A stretch of 64,000 bases of DNA from Dyadobacter soli (GTDB lineage Bacteria; Bacteroidota; Bacteroidia; Cytophagales; Spirosomataceae), in assembly GCF_900101885.1 (NCBI RefSeq), contig NZ_FNAN01000008.1:248001-312000 (forward strand), written 5' to 3'. This document shows, one piece after another, positions 43,166 to 50,743 of the stretch; the first letter of the stretch is position 1; every line of letters begins with the position of its first letter. Both the position numbers and the translations under genes were made by a program. A model generated the notes under the pieces. It made no database searches. It worked only from the letters and a program-made list of their open reading frames with translations, and was not told the origin of the DNA.

Positions 43166-45598
43166 CTACTCCGATTTCAACGACTTCACCGGGTTCATCA
43201 GCGCGGCTTTTACACTTTGAAAACTTACGGTGAGCAATGCGATCACGATTGCGAGCAAACCGGCGGCGGCGAACATCCACCAGGCCAGGTCGACGTGGTA
43301 GGCGAAATCGCTTAGCCAGTGATTCATGCCAAACCAGGCGATCGGGCTGCCGATGAGAATGGCAACGATGATGAGTTTGATAAATTCTTTGGATAGTAAT
43401 GCTACGATATTGCCCACACTCGCGCCCAGTACTTTCCGGACACCGATTTCCTTCGTGCGGCGCTCCGCGGTGAATGCCGACAAGCCGAACAAACCCAGGC
43501 AGCCGATCAGGATCGAAATGGTGGCGAAGGTGATAAATATCTCTCCTACCCGCTGCTCGCTGCGATAAACGTTGTCAAAATCCTGATCCATAAACCGGTA
43601 GTTGAACGGCTGGCCGGGCGCCATTTTCTTCCAAAGCGCCGCTACCTGCTCCACGGTACGCGGCGCATCGCCGCCTTTCATGCGGAACACCACCGAGCCG
43701 GAGCTTTTATAAAGGATCAGGCTCAATGCGCCGATGTTCTTCCTCAGCGATTCGAAATGGAAGTTTTTCACCACTCCGATGATGGTATAGTCGACCCGCT
43801 TGGTTAATGCGGCATCTTCATAACCGAATATCTTTTTACCGATCGGATCGGGGTAGCCCAGTACTTTTGCGGCCGCCTCATTGATCACAATGCCGGTAGA
43901 ATCCGACGGGAACGATTCGTCGAATGCACGCCCGCTTGCCATTTGCAGCTGCATTGTTTTCGCAAAATCATAATCCACGGACCATTTCTGCATGTTTAGG
44001 CCTTTGTCCTGCTGCATTTGGCCCACCGGGAAAAAGGTATGGTCGGTCCGTGACGAAGGCGTGGGAAGGAAACTGGTTACCGTGGCACTTTCCACATTAG
44101 GCAGTTGCAAAACCTGTTCTTTGAATGCTTTTACCTGATTATCCAGCGCGTAGGCGTCGTTCACAATCAGCATCTGGTCTTTGTTGAAGCCGAGTTTCTT
44201 GGTTTGAATATAGTTGAGCTGGCGGTAGATAACGCCAGTACCAACGATCAGCATCACCGAAATTACGAATTGGAATACTACCAATGCATTCCGCAGGTAT
44301 CCGCTCCCCCTGCCTTCCAGCTCGATGGTATTTTTAAGCACTTTCAATGGCTGGAATGCCGAAAGGAAGAATGCAGGATAGCTGCCCGCAAGCACGCCGA
44401 CAATGCCGCCGGTAAGCAGCAACACCGACCAAAACCATGCATTCGCGATGGGAAACTGGATCTGCTTGCTCGCCAGGCTGTTGAATAGCGGCAATGCAAT
44501 GTATGCGATCAGGATCGCTAGCGCAAGCGATAGGAAGCTGAGCATGATCGACTCTGTCAGGAACTGGCTCACCAATGATGACCGCTCGGAGCCCAAAGCT
44601 TTACGTACGCCCACTTCCTTCGCCCGGTTGGCCGAACGGGCCGTGGCGAGATTCATAAAGTTGACACAGGCGATAGCAAGCAAAAAGACCGCTACGACGC
44701 CGAAAATGTAAACGTATTGGATATTACCATTTGCATTAATCTCTGCCGTGCGGTCGGAATGCAAATGAATGTCCGCAAGCGGCATTAAGGTGTAAACCAG
44801 GTAATTCCCCGATTTCCGGACCTCTTCCAGCGTCGAGCCCAAAAAGCTCTGGATCCATTTGGAAGTATATTTTTGTAAAACAGTTTCAAAATGCTGCTCA
44901 AACTGCTTTGCATTAACGCCTTCCCGGAAAAGAATGTAGGTGTTGAAGTTATGGCTGCCCCACGCATTGCTCCTGCTTTCCTCGGTTGAACTCATGGAGA
45001 GCAGCATATTCACATCCCGCATGTGCGACTGCGCGGGGATGTCGCGCATAACGCCGGTAATCGTATACGCAGCGCTATTGTCCACCATCAGCGCCTTGCC
45101 CATCGGGTTTGTGTCGCCGAAGTACTTCCGGGCGTCCGTTTCCGAAATTACCACGGTTTGCGGGTTACGCAAAGCCGTGTTTGGATCACCTTGGAGCAGC
45201 GGTACAGAGAATACTTTGAAGAATGTGGAATCGGCGAAGAAAACGTGTTCCTCTTTTAAATTATCGGTCGCATCGGCGCGGCGAACCAGCTGGCTGCCGT
45301 TTTCGCGCATGCGCACTACCTGTTCGATCTGCGGATAATCTTTTTTCAATGTGAATGCCAAAGGGTCCGGCGCTACTGCCAGCGCCATGTCCGCACCGCC
45401 GAAACGGATATCTGCATTGATCCTAAAAATACGATCGGCATTGGCAAACGCACGGTCGTAACTGAGCTCGTCCACCACATAAAGCGTAATAAGCAGGCAA
45501 CTTGCCAGCCCAAGGGACAAACCGAATATGTTCAGAAACGTGTAAAACTTGTGTTTACGCAGATTCCGCCAGGCAATTTTCAGGTAATTTTTCAGCAT
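43166..45598 (-). CDS. FtsX/MacB-like ABC permease 15, operon-linked to ATPase and adaptor
   Basis: ABC exporter permease, 810 aa, start MLKNYLKIAWRNLRKHK. Motifs are ANRAKEVGVRKALGSE and ERRTKEIGVRKVLGAS, with C-terminus NPVKSLKSE. It resembles permease 5 in both periplasmic domains (DRIFRI, FFADSTFFKVFSVPLLQGD, YFGDTNPMGK). The secreted-protein gene ends 12 nt upstream, and the ATPase and adaptor genes lie beyond, so this is the permease most directly tied to the shared components. Confidence 0.94.
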   Translation of the reverse strand: MLKNYLKIAWRNLRKHKFYTFLNIFGLSLGLASCLLITLYVVDELSYDRAFANADRIFRINADIRFGGADMALAVAPDPLAFTLKKDYPQIEQVVRMRENGSQLVRRADATDNLKEEHVFFADSTFFKVFSVPLLQGDPNTALRNPQTVVISETDARKYFGDTNPMGKALMVDNSAAYTITGVMRDIPAQSHMRDVNMLLSMSSTEESRSNAWGSHNFNTYILFREGVNAKQFEQHFETVLQKYTSKWIQSFLGSTLEEVRKSGNYLVYTLMPLADIHLHSDRTAEINANGNIQYVYIFGVVAVFLLAIACVNFMNLATARSANRAKEVGVRKALGSERSSLVSQFLTESIMLSFLSLALAILIAYIALPLFNSLASKQIQFPIANAWFWSVLLLTGGIVGVLAGSYPAFFLSAFQPLKVLKNTIELEGRGSGYLRNALVVFQFVISVMLIVGTGVIYRQLNYIQTKKLGFNKDQMLIVNDAYALDNQVKAFKEQVLQLPNVESATVTSFLPTPSSRTDHTFFPVGQMQQDKGLNMQKWSVDYDFAKTMQLQMASGRAFDESFPSDSTGIVINEAAAKVLGYPDPIGKKIFGYEDAALTKRVDYTIIGVVKNFHFESLRKNIGALSLILYKSSGSVVFRMKGGDAPRTVEQVAALWKKMAPGQPFNYRFMDQDFDNVYRSEQRVGEIFITFATISILIGCLGLFGLSAFTAERRTKEIGVRKVLGASVGNIVALLSKEFIKLIIVAILIGSPIAWFGMNHWLSDFAYHVDLAWWMFAAAGLLAIVIALLTVSFQSVKAALMNPVKSLKSE

Positions 45599-45610
45599 TA
45601 ATTCGAGCGT

Positions 45611-46294
45611 TTACATCTCCATGCCGTTGCCCGGCAAGCCCATTTCGCTTTCAAATTTTTCAATAATTTTCAACCGTTCTTTCTCCGATTTATCCGCCGC
45701 ATTCACGGTCTTTTCATAGATGTACTCGTCGCCATCTTTCGTGAACCGGTATTTGACAAACATTTCACCCGTTTCGGAGTTGTAGCGTACATGCTTGGTG
45801 AAGCCCTTCGGATCTTTGGAAACCGGCTCTTTGATAAACCCTTTGCCGGACGATACCATTTCCGCATTCATTTCATTAGAAGAAAATGCCATGGTTTCCG
45901 GTTCGTCTGCCGATGCGTCGTCGTCCGACCACTCACCAGCCGATGGCTCAGGTGCAACAGGCGGTACCGGTGATTTGGGTTTGAGTTTATGCTTGGGTTT
46001 AGGAGTAGCCACTGCAACAGACTCTTTACAAGGCGCTTTCGGCGCCGGTAATTCCAGATTCCCCTCGGCAATGGACGACAATACCTTGTCGCGCAGCGCC
46101 TCTCGGTCTTCCTGGCTCATACCTTCCACATCGAATGTCTTGTTAATATCGACGTCTTTGCCGTCGAGCGTGCCGGATACTTTAATAGACAGCTTTTTGC
46201 CGTCGTCGTCGATACTTCTGCTCAGGTAAGCCCTTTTCTGGGCAATGGCCAGCGTACTCACGCCGGCCAACAGGATGGTTAGGATTTTCTTCAT
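45611..46294 (-). CDS. Secreted protein of unknown function in the exporter operon
   Basis: About 227 aa from MKKILTILLAGVSTLAIAQ, a clear signal peptide. An ATG at 46420 is open, but its extension looks non-coding. The mature part has a strand-rich start (RAYLSRSIDDDGKKLSIKVSG), a Pro/Lys-rich linker (KPKHKLKPKSPVPPVAPEPS), an acidic patch (WSDDDASADE) and a charged C-terminus. I recognise no family. It lies between ATPase and permease 15 on the same strand (12 nt to the permease, 171 nt from the ATPase), so a periplasmic accessory role is a reasonable guess. Confidence 0.75.
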   Translation of the reverse strand: MKKILTILLAGVSTLAIAQKRAYLSRSIDDDGKKLSIKVSGTLDGKDVDINKTFDVEGMSQEDREALRDKVLSSIAEGNLELPAPKAPCKESVAVATPKPKHKLKPKSPVPPVAPEPSAGEWSDDDASADEPETMAFSSNEMNAEMVSSGKGFIKEPVSKDPKGFTKHVRYNSETGEMFVKYRFTKDGDEYIYEKTVNAADKSEKERLKIIEKFESEMGLPGNGMEM

Positions 46295-46465
46295 GGTTAG
46301 ATTTGGCATATTGTTCAAACTAGCTTTGGCACTTGTCACCCGGTTGGCGGCGCGCCCTGCTGGCGGCGCCTGGCCAAGGTCCCCACATTGCGTTTCAGGG
46401 AGCTCCTGCCCCCGTATCAAGGTTCCTGCTAAAAGCCGCGCTAGTCGTCAATAGCCGGAGGATTT

Positions 46466-47143
46466 CTAAACATGTATTTTTTCAGTCACGATCTTGCCGT
46501 CGAACAGGTTCACTACACGGTGAGCGAAACCGGCATCGTAGGGCGAGTGCGTTACCATCAGGATCGTCGTTCCGGCGCTGTTCAATTGGCTCAGCAGGTT
46601 CATTACCTCTTCCCCGTTTTTAGAATCGAGGTTACCTGTCGGCTCATCGGCCAGGATCGTCTTCGGAGTGGCTACTACGGCTCGGGCGATGGCGGTACGT
46701 TGCTGCTGACCACCCGATAGCTGCTGCGGGAAGTGGTTCCGGCGGTGCATCATATTCATGCGGGTCAAAGCTGCTTCCACTTTTTCCTTGCGCTCTGCCG
46801 GCGGGGTTTTGAGGTACAGCAATGGCAGCTCCACGTTTTCATATACCGTCAGCTCGTCGATCAGGTTAAAACTCTGGAATACGAAACCGATGTTACCCTT
46901 GCGGATCTGCGCGCGCTGGCGTTCCGACATTTTGGCCACTTCCGTGCCGTAAAATTCGTAGGAACCTTCGCTGGGATTGTCGAGCAACCCGAGGATGTTC
47001 AGCAACGTCGATTTCCCGCAACCGGAAGGTCCCATGATGGCTACAAACTCGCCATCTTTAATCTCCATGTCGATGCCGTTGAGGGCAGTTGTTTCCACCT
47101 CTTCGGTAGAAAACACCTTGTGCATGTTGTTAATCTTGATCAT
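46466..47143 (-). CDS. ABC transporter ATP-binding protein (MacB/LolD-type)
   Basis: 225 aa, a single nucleotide-binding domain. Walker A GPSGCGKST (38-46), Q-loop Gln90, signature LSGGQQQR (142-149), Walker B TILADEP (162-168, catalytic Glu167) and switch His199. The sequence is of the type that drives FtsX-fold permeases by mechanotransmission (LolD, FtsE and the MacB NBD). It is the only ABC ATPase in the window and lies between the adaptor and permease 15. Its operon continuity with the adaptor is broken by an opposite-strand insertion at 47159-47667. Confidence 0.95.
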   Translation of the reverse strand: MIKINNMHKVFSTEEVETTALNGIDMEIKDGEFVAIMGPSGCGKSTLLNILGLLDNPSEGSYEFYGTEVAKMSERQRAQIRKGNIGFVFQSFNLIDELTVYENVELPLLYLKTPPAERKEKVEAALTRMNMMHRRNHFPQQLSGGQQQRTAIARAVVATPKTILADEPTGNLDSKNGEEVMNLLSQLNSAGTTILMVTHSPYDAGFAHRVVNLFDGKIVTEKIHV

Positions 47144-47158
47144 TTTGTTCTAGGTGTT

Positions 47159-47667
47159 GGAGGAAAGGGAGGAAGGAGGAAGGGGAAAATGGTTATTATT
47201 GCCCTTATCTTTCATCAATCCTGCTAGTTATGTCAAAAGTTGAAAAATTCGAAGATTTAAAGGTTTGGCAGGATGGAATTGATCTATCCATCCATGTTTA
47301 TCAATCGCTCGGTACCTGTCGCGATTTTAGCCTTAAAGACCAGATGTGCCGGGCCGCGGTATCGGTTCCGTCTAACATTGCTGAGGGTTTCGAGCGCCAT
47401 TCTAACAAAGAGTTTATACGTTTCTTAAGAATTGCAAAAGGGTCGTCCGGTGAACTGAGAACTCAAATTTACATCGCCAAGGGAACCGGCCTGATCACTG
47501 AGGAAAAAGGAACAGAACTCATCAATAAAAGCCGCCATCTATCTGCAATGATTCAAAACCTGATCAAGACAAGAGAAACAAACTTCTAAGCTCAACTACA
47601 ACTCACCGTTCCTCCCCTTCCTCCTTCCTCCATCCTCCCATTCCTCCCTTCCTCCCTTCCTCCCTCT
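47159..47667. repeat. Split A-family element A6 carrying a gene
   Basis: Left purine arm (47159-47186) and long pyrimidine right arm (47609-47667). The inner 19 bases of the left arm, GGAGGAAGGAGGAAGGGGA (47168-47186), are exactly reverse-complementary to 47613-47631. The arms are 426 bp apart and enclose the complete four-helix-bundle gene on the plus strand. The right arm ends at the adaptor stop codon and the left arm begins 15 nt from the ATPase start, as in the empty A elements. Confidence 0.8.
47230..47589 (+). CDS. Four-helix-bundle protein (S23/IVS-like)
   Basis: 119 aa. The sequence KFEDLKVWQDGIDLSIHVYQ, FSLKDQMCRAAVSVPSNIAEGFER and FIRFLRIAKGSSGELRTQI matches the four-helix-bundle family first known from intervening sequences of 23S rRNA genes and related to the Avd proteins of retroelements. 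Molecular function is not established. It is transcribed against the surrounding exporter operon and flanked by arms of an A-family element. No reverse transcriptase or variable repeat is present nearby. Confidence 0.9.
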   Translation: MSKVEKFEDLKVWQDGIDLSIHVYQSLGTCRDFSLKDQMCRAAVSVPSNIAEGFERHSNKEFIRFLRIAKGSSGELRTQIYIAKGTGLITEEKGTELINKSRHLSAMIQNLIKTRETNF

Positions 47668-47668
47668 A

Positions 47669-48976
47669 CTAAAATTCCAGTACTTCATTATCCCCAAAGT
47701 TCTCATAAGAGCTGGTGATGACTTTTTCACCTGGCTCCAAACCTTCGAGGACTTCGAAGTATTCAGGGTTTTTGCGGCCTAATGTGATCTTACGTTTCGC
47801 GGCACGTTTGCCTCCGTCGCCTACCACATACACCCAGTTTCCGCCTGTTTCGGAGAAGAAACCGCCCACCGGCAGCAATGTAGCCTGCGAAGGCTGGCCG
47901 AGTTGCAGACGGATCGGAGCCGACTGGCCTCTTTTCACCAGTTCCGGTGCGCCATTGTCGAACTTCATATCCACTTCGAAACGGCCGCTCAAAATCTCCG
48001 GATATATCTTGATGATCTTCAAGCCGTAATCTTTTCCGTTGAATTCCATCGAGCCGCTCAGCCCGACGAAAATCCGCGACAGATAGTGCTCATCTACGCT
48101 GACACGCATTTTAAAACCATTCAAATCGTCGATCTGACCAATGTTTTGTCCCTGGCTGATATTCGAACCGACTTCGATATTCATGGAAGACAACAGACCC
48201 GATACCGGCGCTTTCACCACGAGGTTATCCAATGTCTGGCGCCACAGGCTCACGTTTTTCTGCGTGCTTGCCAATGTTCCTTCCAGTTGGTTAATCTGCA
48301 TTTTAGCGTTTTCTTCCTGGTATTTCTGCGATTCGATTTCGATTTCGCGCTGTCTGACCAGCTTTTCGTAATCACGTTTTGTTTTCAGGTAATCGGCCTC
48401 GGGAATGACTTTGTCTTTATACAATTTCACATTACGATCGTGTGCATCTTTCGCCTGATCAAGCTGGAAATCGAGGTCGCTTAATGTCTTTTGGAGTGTA
48501 AATCGCGCTACTTTCAGGTTTTGACGCGTATTTTGAAGGTCGTTTACCAATCGGCTGGCCTCTGTTTCCGATTGGAGGAAGCTCAGTTTCAGGTTCTGGT
48601 TTTCGAGGCGAAGCAGTACGTCGCCCTGTTTCACCATATTACCGCCTTCGATCAGTTTCTCTGTCACATATCCACCTACGATCGCATCGAGCTGGATGGT
48701 TTTAAGGGGTTGAACTACCCCGGTTACGACGATAAATTCGTCGAATTTGCCTTTTTGGACAGTTGATATCGTCAGTTTGTCCTGCTCTACGTTCAGTTTG
48801 CTTCTTTTATCGGCAAAAAAGAACTGGTATATCAGGAAAGCCGCCAGCAAAACGCTACCGCCAATGATGCTGATGCGTTTGGTATTCCAGAATTTCTTCG
48901 GTTTGACTCGGTCCATTGTTGATCCTCCGGAAAATCCGTTGCTGGTGCTTGTCGAGTTAGGTGTCTTAACTTCCAT
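47669..48976 (-). CDS. HlyD/MacA-type periplasmic adaptor
   Basis: 435 aa membrane-fusion protein. A short cytoplasmic N-terminus is followed by one TM (about 34-50, ISIIGGSVLLAAFLIYQFFF), a half-lipoyl segment (VTGVVQPLKTIQLDAIVGGYV), a long coiled-coil hairpin (about 130-235), a second lipoyl half with VKAPVSGLLSSMNIEVGSNI, then a beta-barrel and a membrane-proximal domain ending KVITSSYENFGDNEVLEF. It would link inner-membrane permeases to an outer-membrane channel; no TolC-like gene is present in the window. It is first in its operon, with tandem operator and sigma-54-like box upstream. Confidence 0.93.
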   Translation of the reverse strand: MEVKTPNSTSTSNGFSGGSTMDRVKPKKFWNTKRISIIGGSVLLAAFLIYQFFFADKRSKLNVEQDKLTISTVQKGKFDEFIVVTGVVQPLKTIQLDAIVGGYVTEKLIEGGNMVKQGDVLLRLENQNLKLSFLQSETEASRLVNDLQNTRQNLKVARFTLQKTLSDLDFQLDQAKDAHDRNVKLYKDKVIPEADYLKTKRDYEKLVRQREIEIESQKYQEENAKMQINQLEGTLASTQKNVSLWRQTLDNLVVKAPVSGLLSSMNIEVGSNISQGQNIGQIDDLNGFKMRVSVDEHYLSRIFVGLSGSMEFNGKDYGLKIIKIYPEILSGRFEVDMKFDNGAPELVKRGQSAPIRLQLGQPSQATLLPVGGFFSETGGNWVYVVGDGGKRAAKRKITLGRKNPEYFEVLEGLEPGEKVITSSYENFGDNEVLEF

Positions 48977-49021
48977 TATATGCTAGTGATTGAGTTCGCC
49001 TTTGTATTTGGCTTTACTAAT

Positions 49022-49037
49022 CCAATCACTATGCCAA
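49022..49037 (-). promoter_or_regulatory. sigma-54-like promoter box of the adaptor operon
   Basis: The minus strand reads TTGGCATAGTGATTGG, the best sigma-54 match of the four: TGGCA at -24 and TTG at -12, with G for the usual C. It starts 64 bp from the proximal palindrome and 61 bp before the adaptor ATG. Confidence 0.55.
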
Positions 49038-49101
49038 AGAAGGCAACGCTATCTAATCATTTGAAAATCAATACCATTCAAATTAAGAAGACCACTAATA
49101 T

Positions 49102-49137
49102 TGTTCGTTATCGGACAAATTTGTTCGGGCGCGGACA
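49102..49137. promoter_or_regulatory. Tandem palindromic operator between adaptor and response regulator
   Basis: TGTTCGTTATCGGACA (49102-49117) and TGTTCGGGCGCGGACA (49122-49137), exactly 20 bp apart. Both fully match TGTYC-N6-GGACA although their spacers differ, which argues that the arms are what is under selection. The location allows both activation of the adaptor operon and autoregulation of the response regulator. Confidence 0.7.
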
Positions 49138-49289
49138 AGGCTTTCAAGCCGCCTTTTTAAGGTAAAATAGTGACATTTTAGCTTGTTATAAAATAATATT
49201 TCAAATTGCGTCCTTATCTTGACAAACAATTGCGTTAAGTCCCTATCCGGCAGTGTCAACCCGCCTGCGCACCACAAGAAATAACAGCC

Positions 49290-50660
49290 ATGCTACTATC
49301 AGAAGCCAAAGTCCTGATTATCGACGACGATGTTGACGTGCTTAGTGCCGCCAAACTTTTACTGAAACGACACGCCAAAGCAGTCGACATTGAAAAGAAT
49401 CCCCAAAAACTGCCATTCCTCGTTACCAACGGCGATTATAACCTGATCCTGCTCGACATGAACTTCACCCGCGACGTAAACAGCGGGCGCGAAGGATTTC
49501 ACTGGCTGGACCGTATCCTGGATATCAATCCGGCCGCGAAAGTGATCATGATCACGGCTTACGGTGATATAGAAATGGCCATCCGGGCGATCAAAGCCGG
49601 TGCCATCGATTTTGTGCTAAAACCCTGGGAAAACGACAAGCTGCTGGCGACGATCAGCACAGCGCTCGAAGGCGGGAAGGATAAAGTGCTGCCCGTGGCC
49701 GAGGAAAAATCCAAAGACGACGGTAAGAAGAACAATAAGGCCGTAGGCGATACCATCGTGGCCACCAGTGAGAGTATGCGGCAGGTACTGGTTACCGCCG
49801 AGCGCGTAGCCGCAACCGATGCAAATGTGATCATCCTGGGCGAGAACGGTACCGGTAAAACGCAGCTCGCGAAGCACGTTCACCAGCATTCCAAACGTTC
49901 CGACAAACCATTCGTAGCCGTAGACCTCGGTGCGATCAGCGAGACGCTCTTCGAAAGCGAGCTGTTCGGGCATGTGAAAGGGGCATTTACGGATGCGAAA
50001 GAAGACCGCGCAGGCCGTTTTGAAGAAGCCAAAGGCGGTACCATTTTCCTCGACGAGATCGGTAACCTCACATTGCCCCTGCAAGCCAAGCTGCTCACCG
50101 TCATTCAAGAACGCAAAGTAACGCGCGTGGGCTCCAACAAGCCCATTGCGCTCGACGTCCGCCTGATCTGCGCAACGAATATGAATATCGAAAAGATGGT
50201 GACCGACAAGACATTCCGCCAGGATTTGCTCTACCGGATCAATACCATCGAGCTCGAATTGCCGCCCCTGCGCGACAGGCCCGAGGATATCAGCGCATTG
50301 GCCGAATATTACCTCAAACAATACGCCAAAAAGTATAACCGTCCCGTTAACGATATCAGTAATGCATTGGTCAAGAAAATGCAGCAGTACAACTGGCCCG
50401 GGAACATCCGCGAACTGCAACACGCCGTAGAGCGTGCGGTGATCCTTTCGCAGGAAAAAACCTTGCAACCTGATGATCTTTTCCTCAAAAGTTCGGCCGG
50501 GCAGCCTGCTACCGCCACCGGCTTCGACCTTGAAGACATGGAAAAAACGATGATCATCAAAGCATTGAAACGCTTCAACGGAAACATCACCGATGCGGCC
50601 CGTGAGCTGGGACTCAGCCGCGCAGCATTGTACCGCAGGATGGAAAAATACGGTCTGTAA
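49290..50660 (+). CDS. Sigma-54-dependent response regulator (NtrC family)
   Basis: 456 aa. Receiver domain (1-125) with acidic pocket Asp12-Asp14, phosphoacceptor Asp56 (LILLDMN) and Lys111. AAA+ domain with Walker A GENGTGKT (184-191), sigma-54-contacting loop GAFTDA (231-236, instead of the classical GAFTGA), Walker B TIFLDEIGN (251-259) and arginine fingers downstream. Fis-type helix-turn-helix at the C-terminus (ITDAARELGLSRAALYRRM). It is divergent from the adaptor operon across a tandem palindrome. It is the obvious candidate to bind the same palindromes before permeases 5, 7 and 11. No kinase is adjacent; the nearest is at 61810. Confidence 0.95.
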   Translation: MLLSEAKVLIIDDDVDVLSAAKLLLKRHAKAVDIEKNPQKLPFLVTNGDYNLILLDMNFTRDVNSGREGFHWLDRILDINPAAKVIMITAYGDIEMAIRAIKAGAIDFVLKPWENDKLLATISTALEGGKDKVLPVAEEKSKDDGKKNNKAVGDTIVATSESMRQVLVTAERVAATDANVIILGENGTGKTQLAKHVHQHSKRSDKPFVAVDLGAISETLFESELFGHVKGAFTDAKEDRAGRFEEAKGGTIFLDEIGNLTLPLQAKLLTVIQERKVTRVGSNKPIALDVRLICATNMNIEKMVTDKTFRQDLLYRINTIELELPPLRDRPEDISALAEYYLKQYAKKYNRPVNDISNALVKKMQQYNWPGNIRELQHAVERAVILSQEKTLQPDDLFLKSSAGQPATATGFDLEDMEKTMIIKALKRFNGNITDAARELGLSRAALYRRMEKYGL

Positions 50661-50676
50661 GCGTTAAAAGACGGCA

Positions 50677-50743
50677 CGGAAGTACGAACTTGGCATGTTT
50701 TTTGGGTTAATTAATTCAAAAGCTCAACAACTTTGTACTTCCG
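50677..50743. promoter_or_regulatory. Inverted repeat abutting the GH127 start codon
   Basis: CGGAAGTAC (50677-50685) and GTACTTCCG (50735-50743) are perfect 9-bp reverse complements, and the right arm touches the ATG at 50744. It could be an operator or an RNA hairpin affecting initiation. Confidence 0.4.

Larger units (their letters stand above)
48977..49289. promoter_or_regulatory. Divergent control region between adaptor and response regulator
   Basis: A 313-bp gene-free stretch. It holds the tandem operator at 49102-49137, a sigma-54-like box toward the adaptor at 49022-49037, and AT-rich sequence toward the response regulator in which I see no convincing TAnnTTTG promoter. Plus-strand sequence around 49140-49155 can form a small GGCTT/AAGCC hairpin. 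Confidence 0.6.

Noticed and set aside
46295-46465. TTGGCAC near 46350 as a sigma-54 promoter for the secreted protein
   Set aside because: It is on the plus strand, opposite to the gene, and has no correctly spaced -12 element.
47230-47589. Avd-like accessory protein of a diversity-generating retroelement
   Set aside because: No reverse transcriptase, template repeat or variable repeat is visible in the window. The protein fits the broader four-helix-bundle/S23 family.
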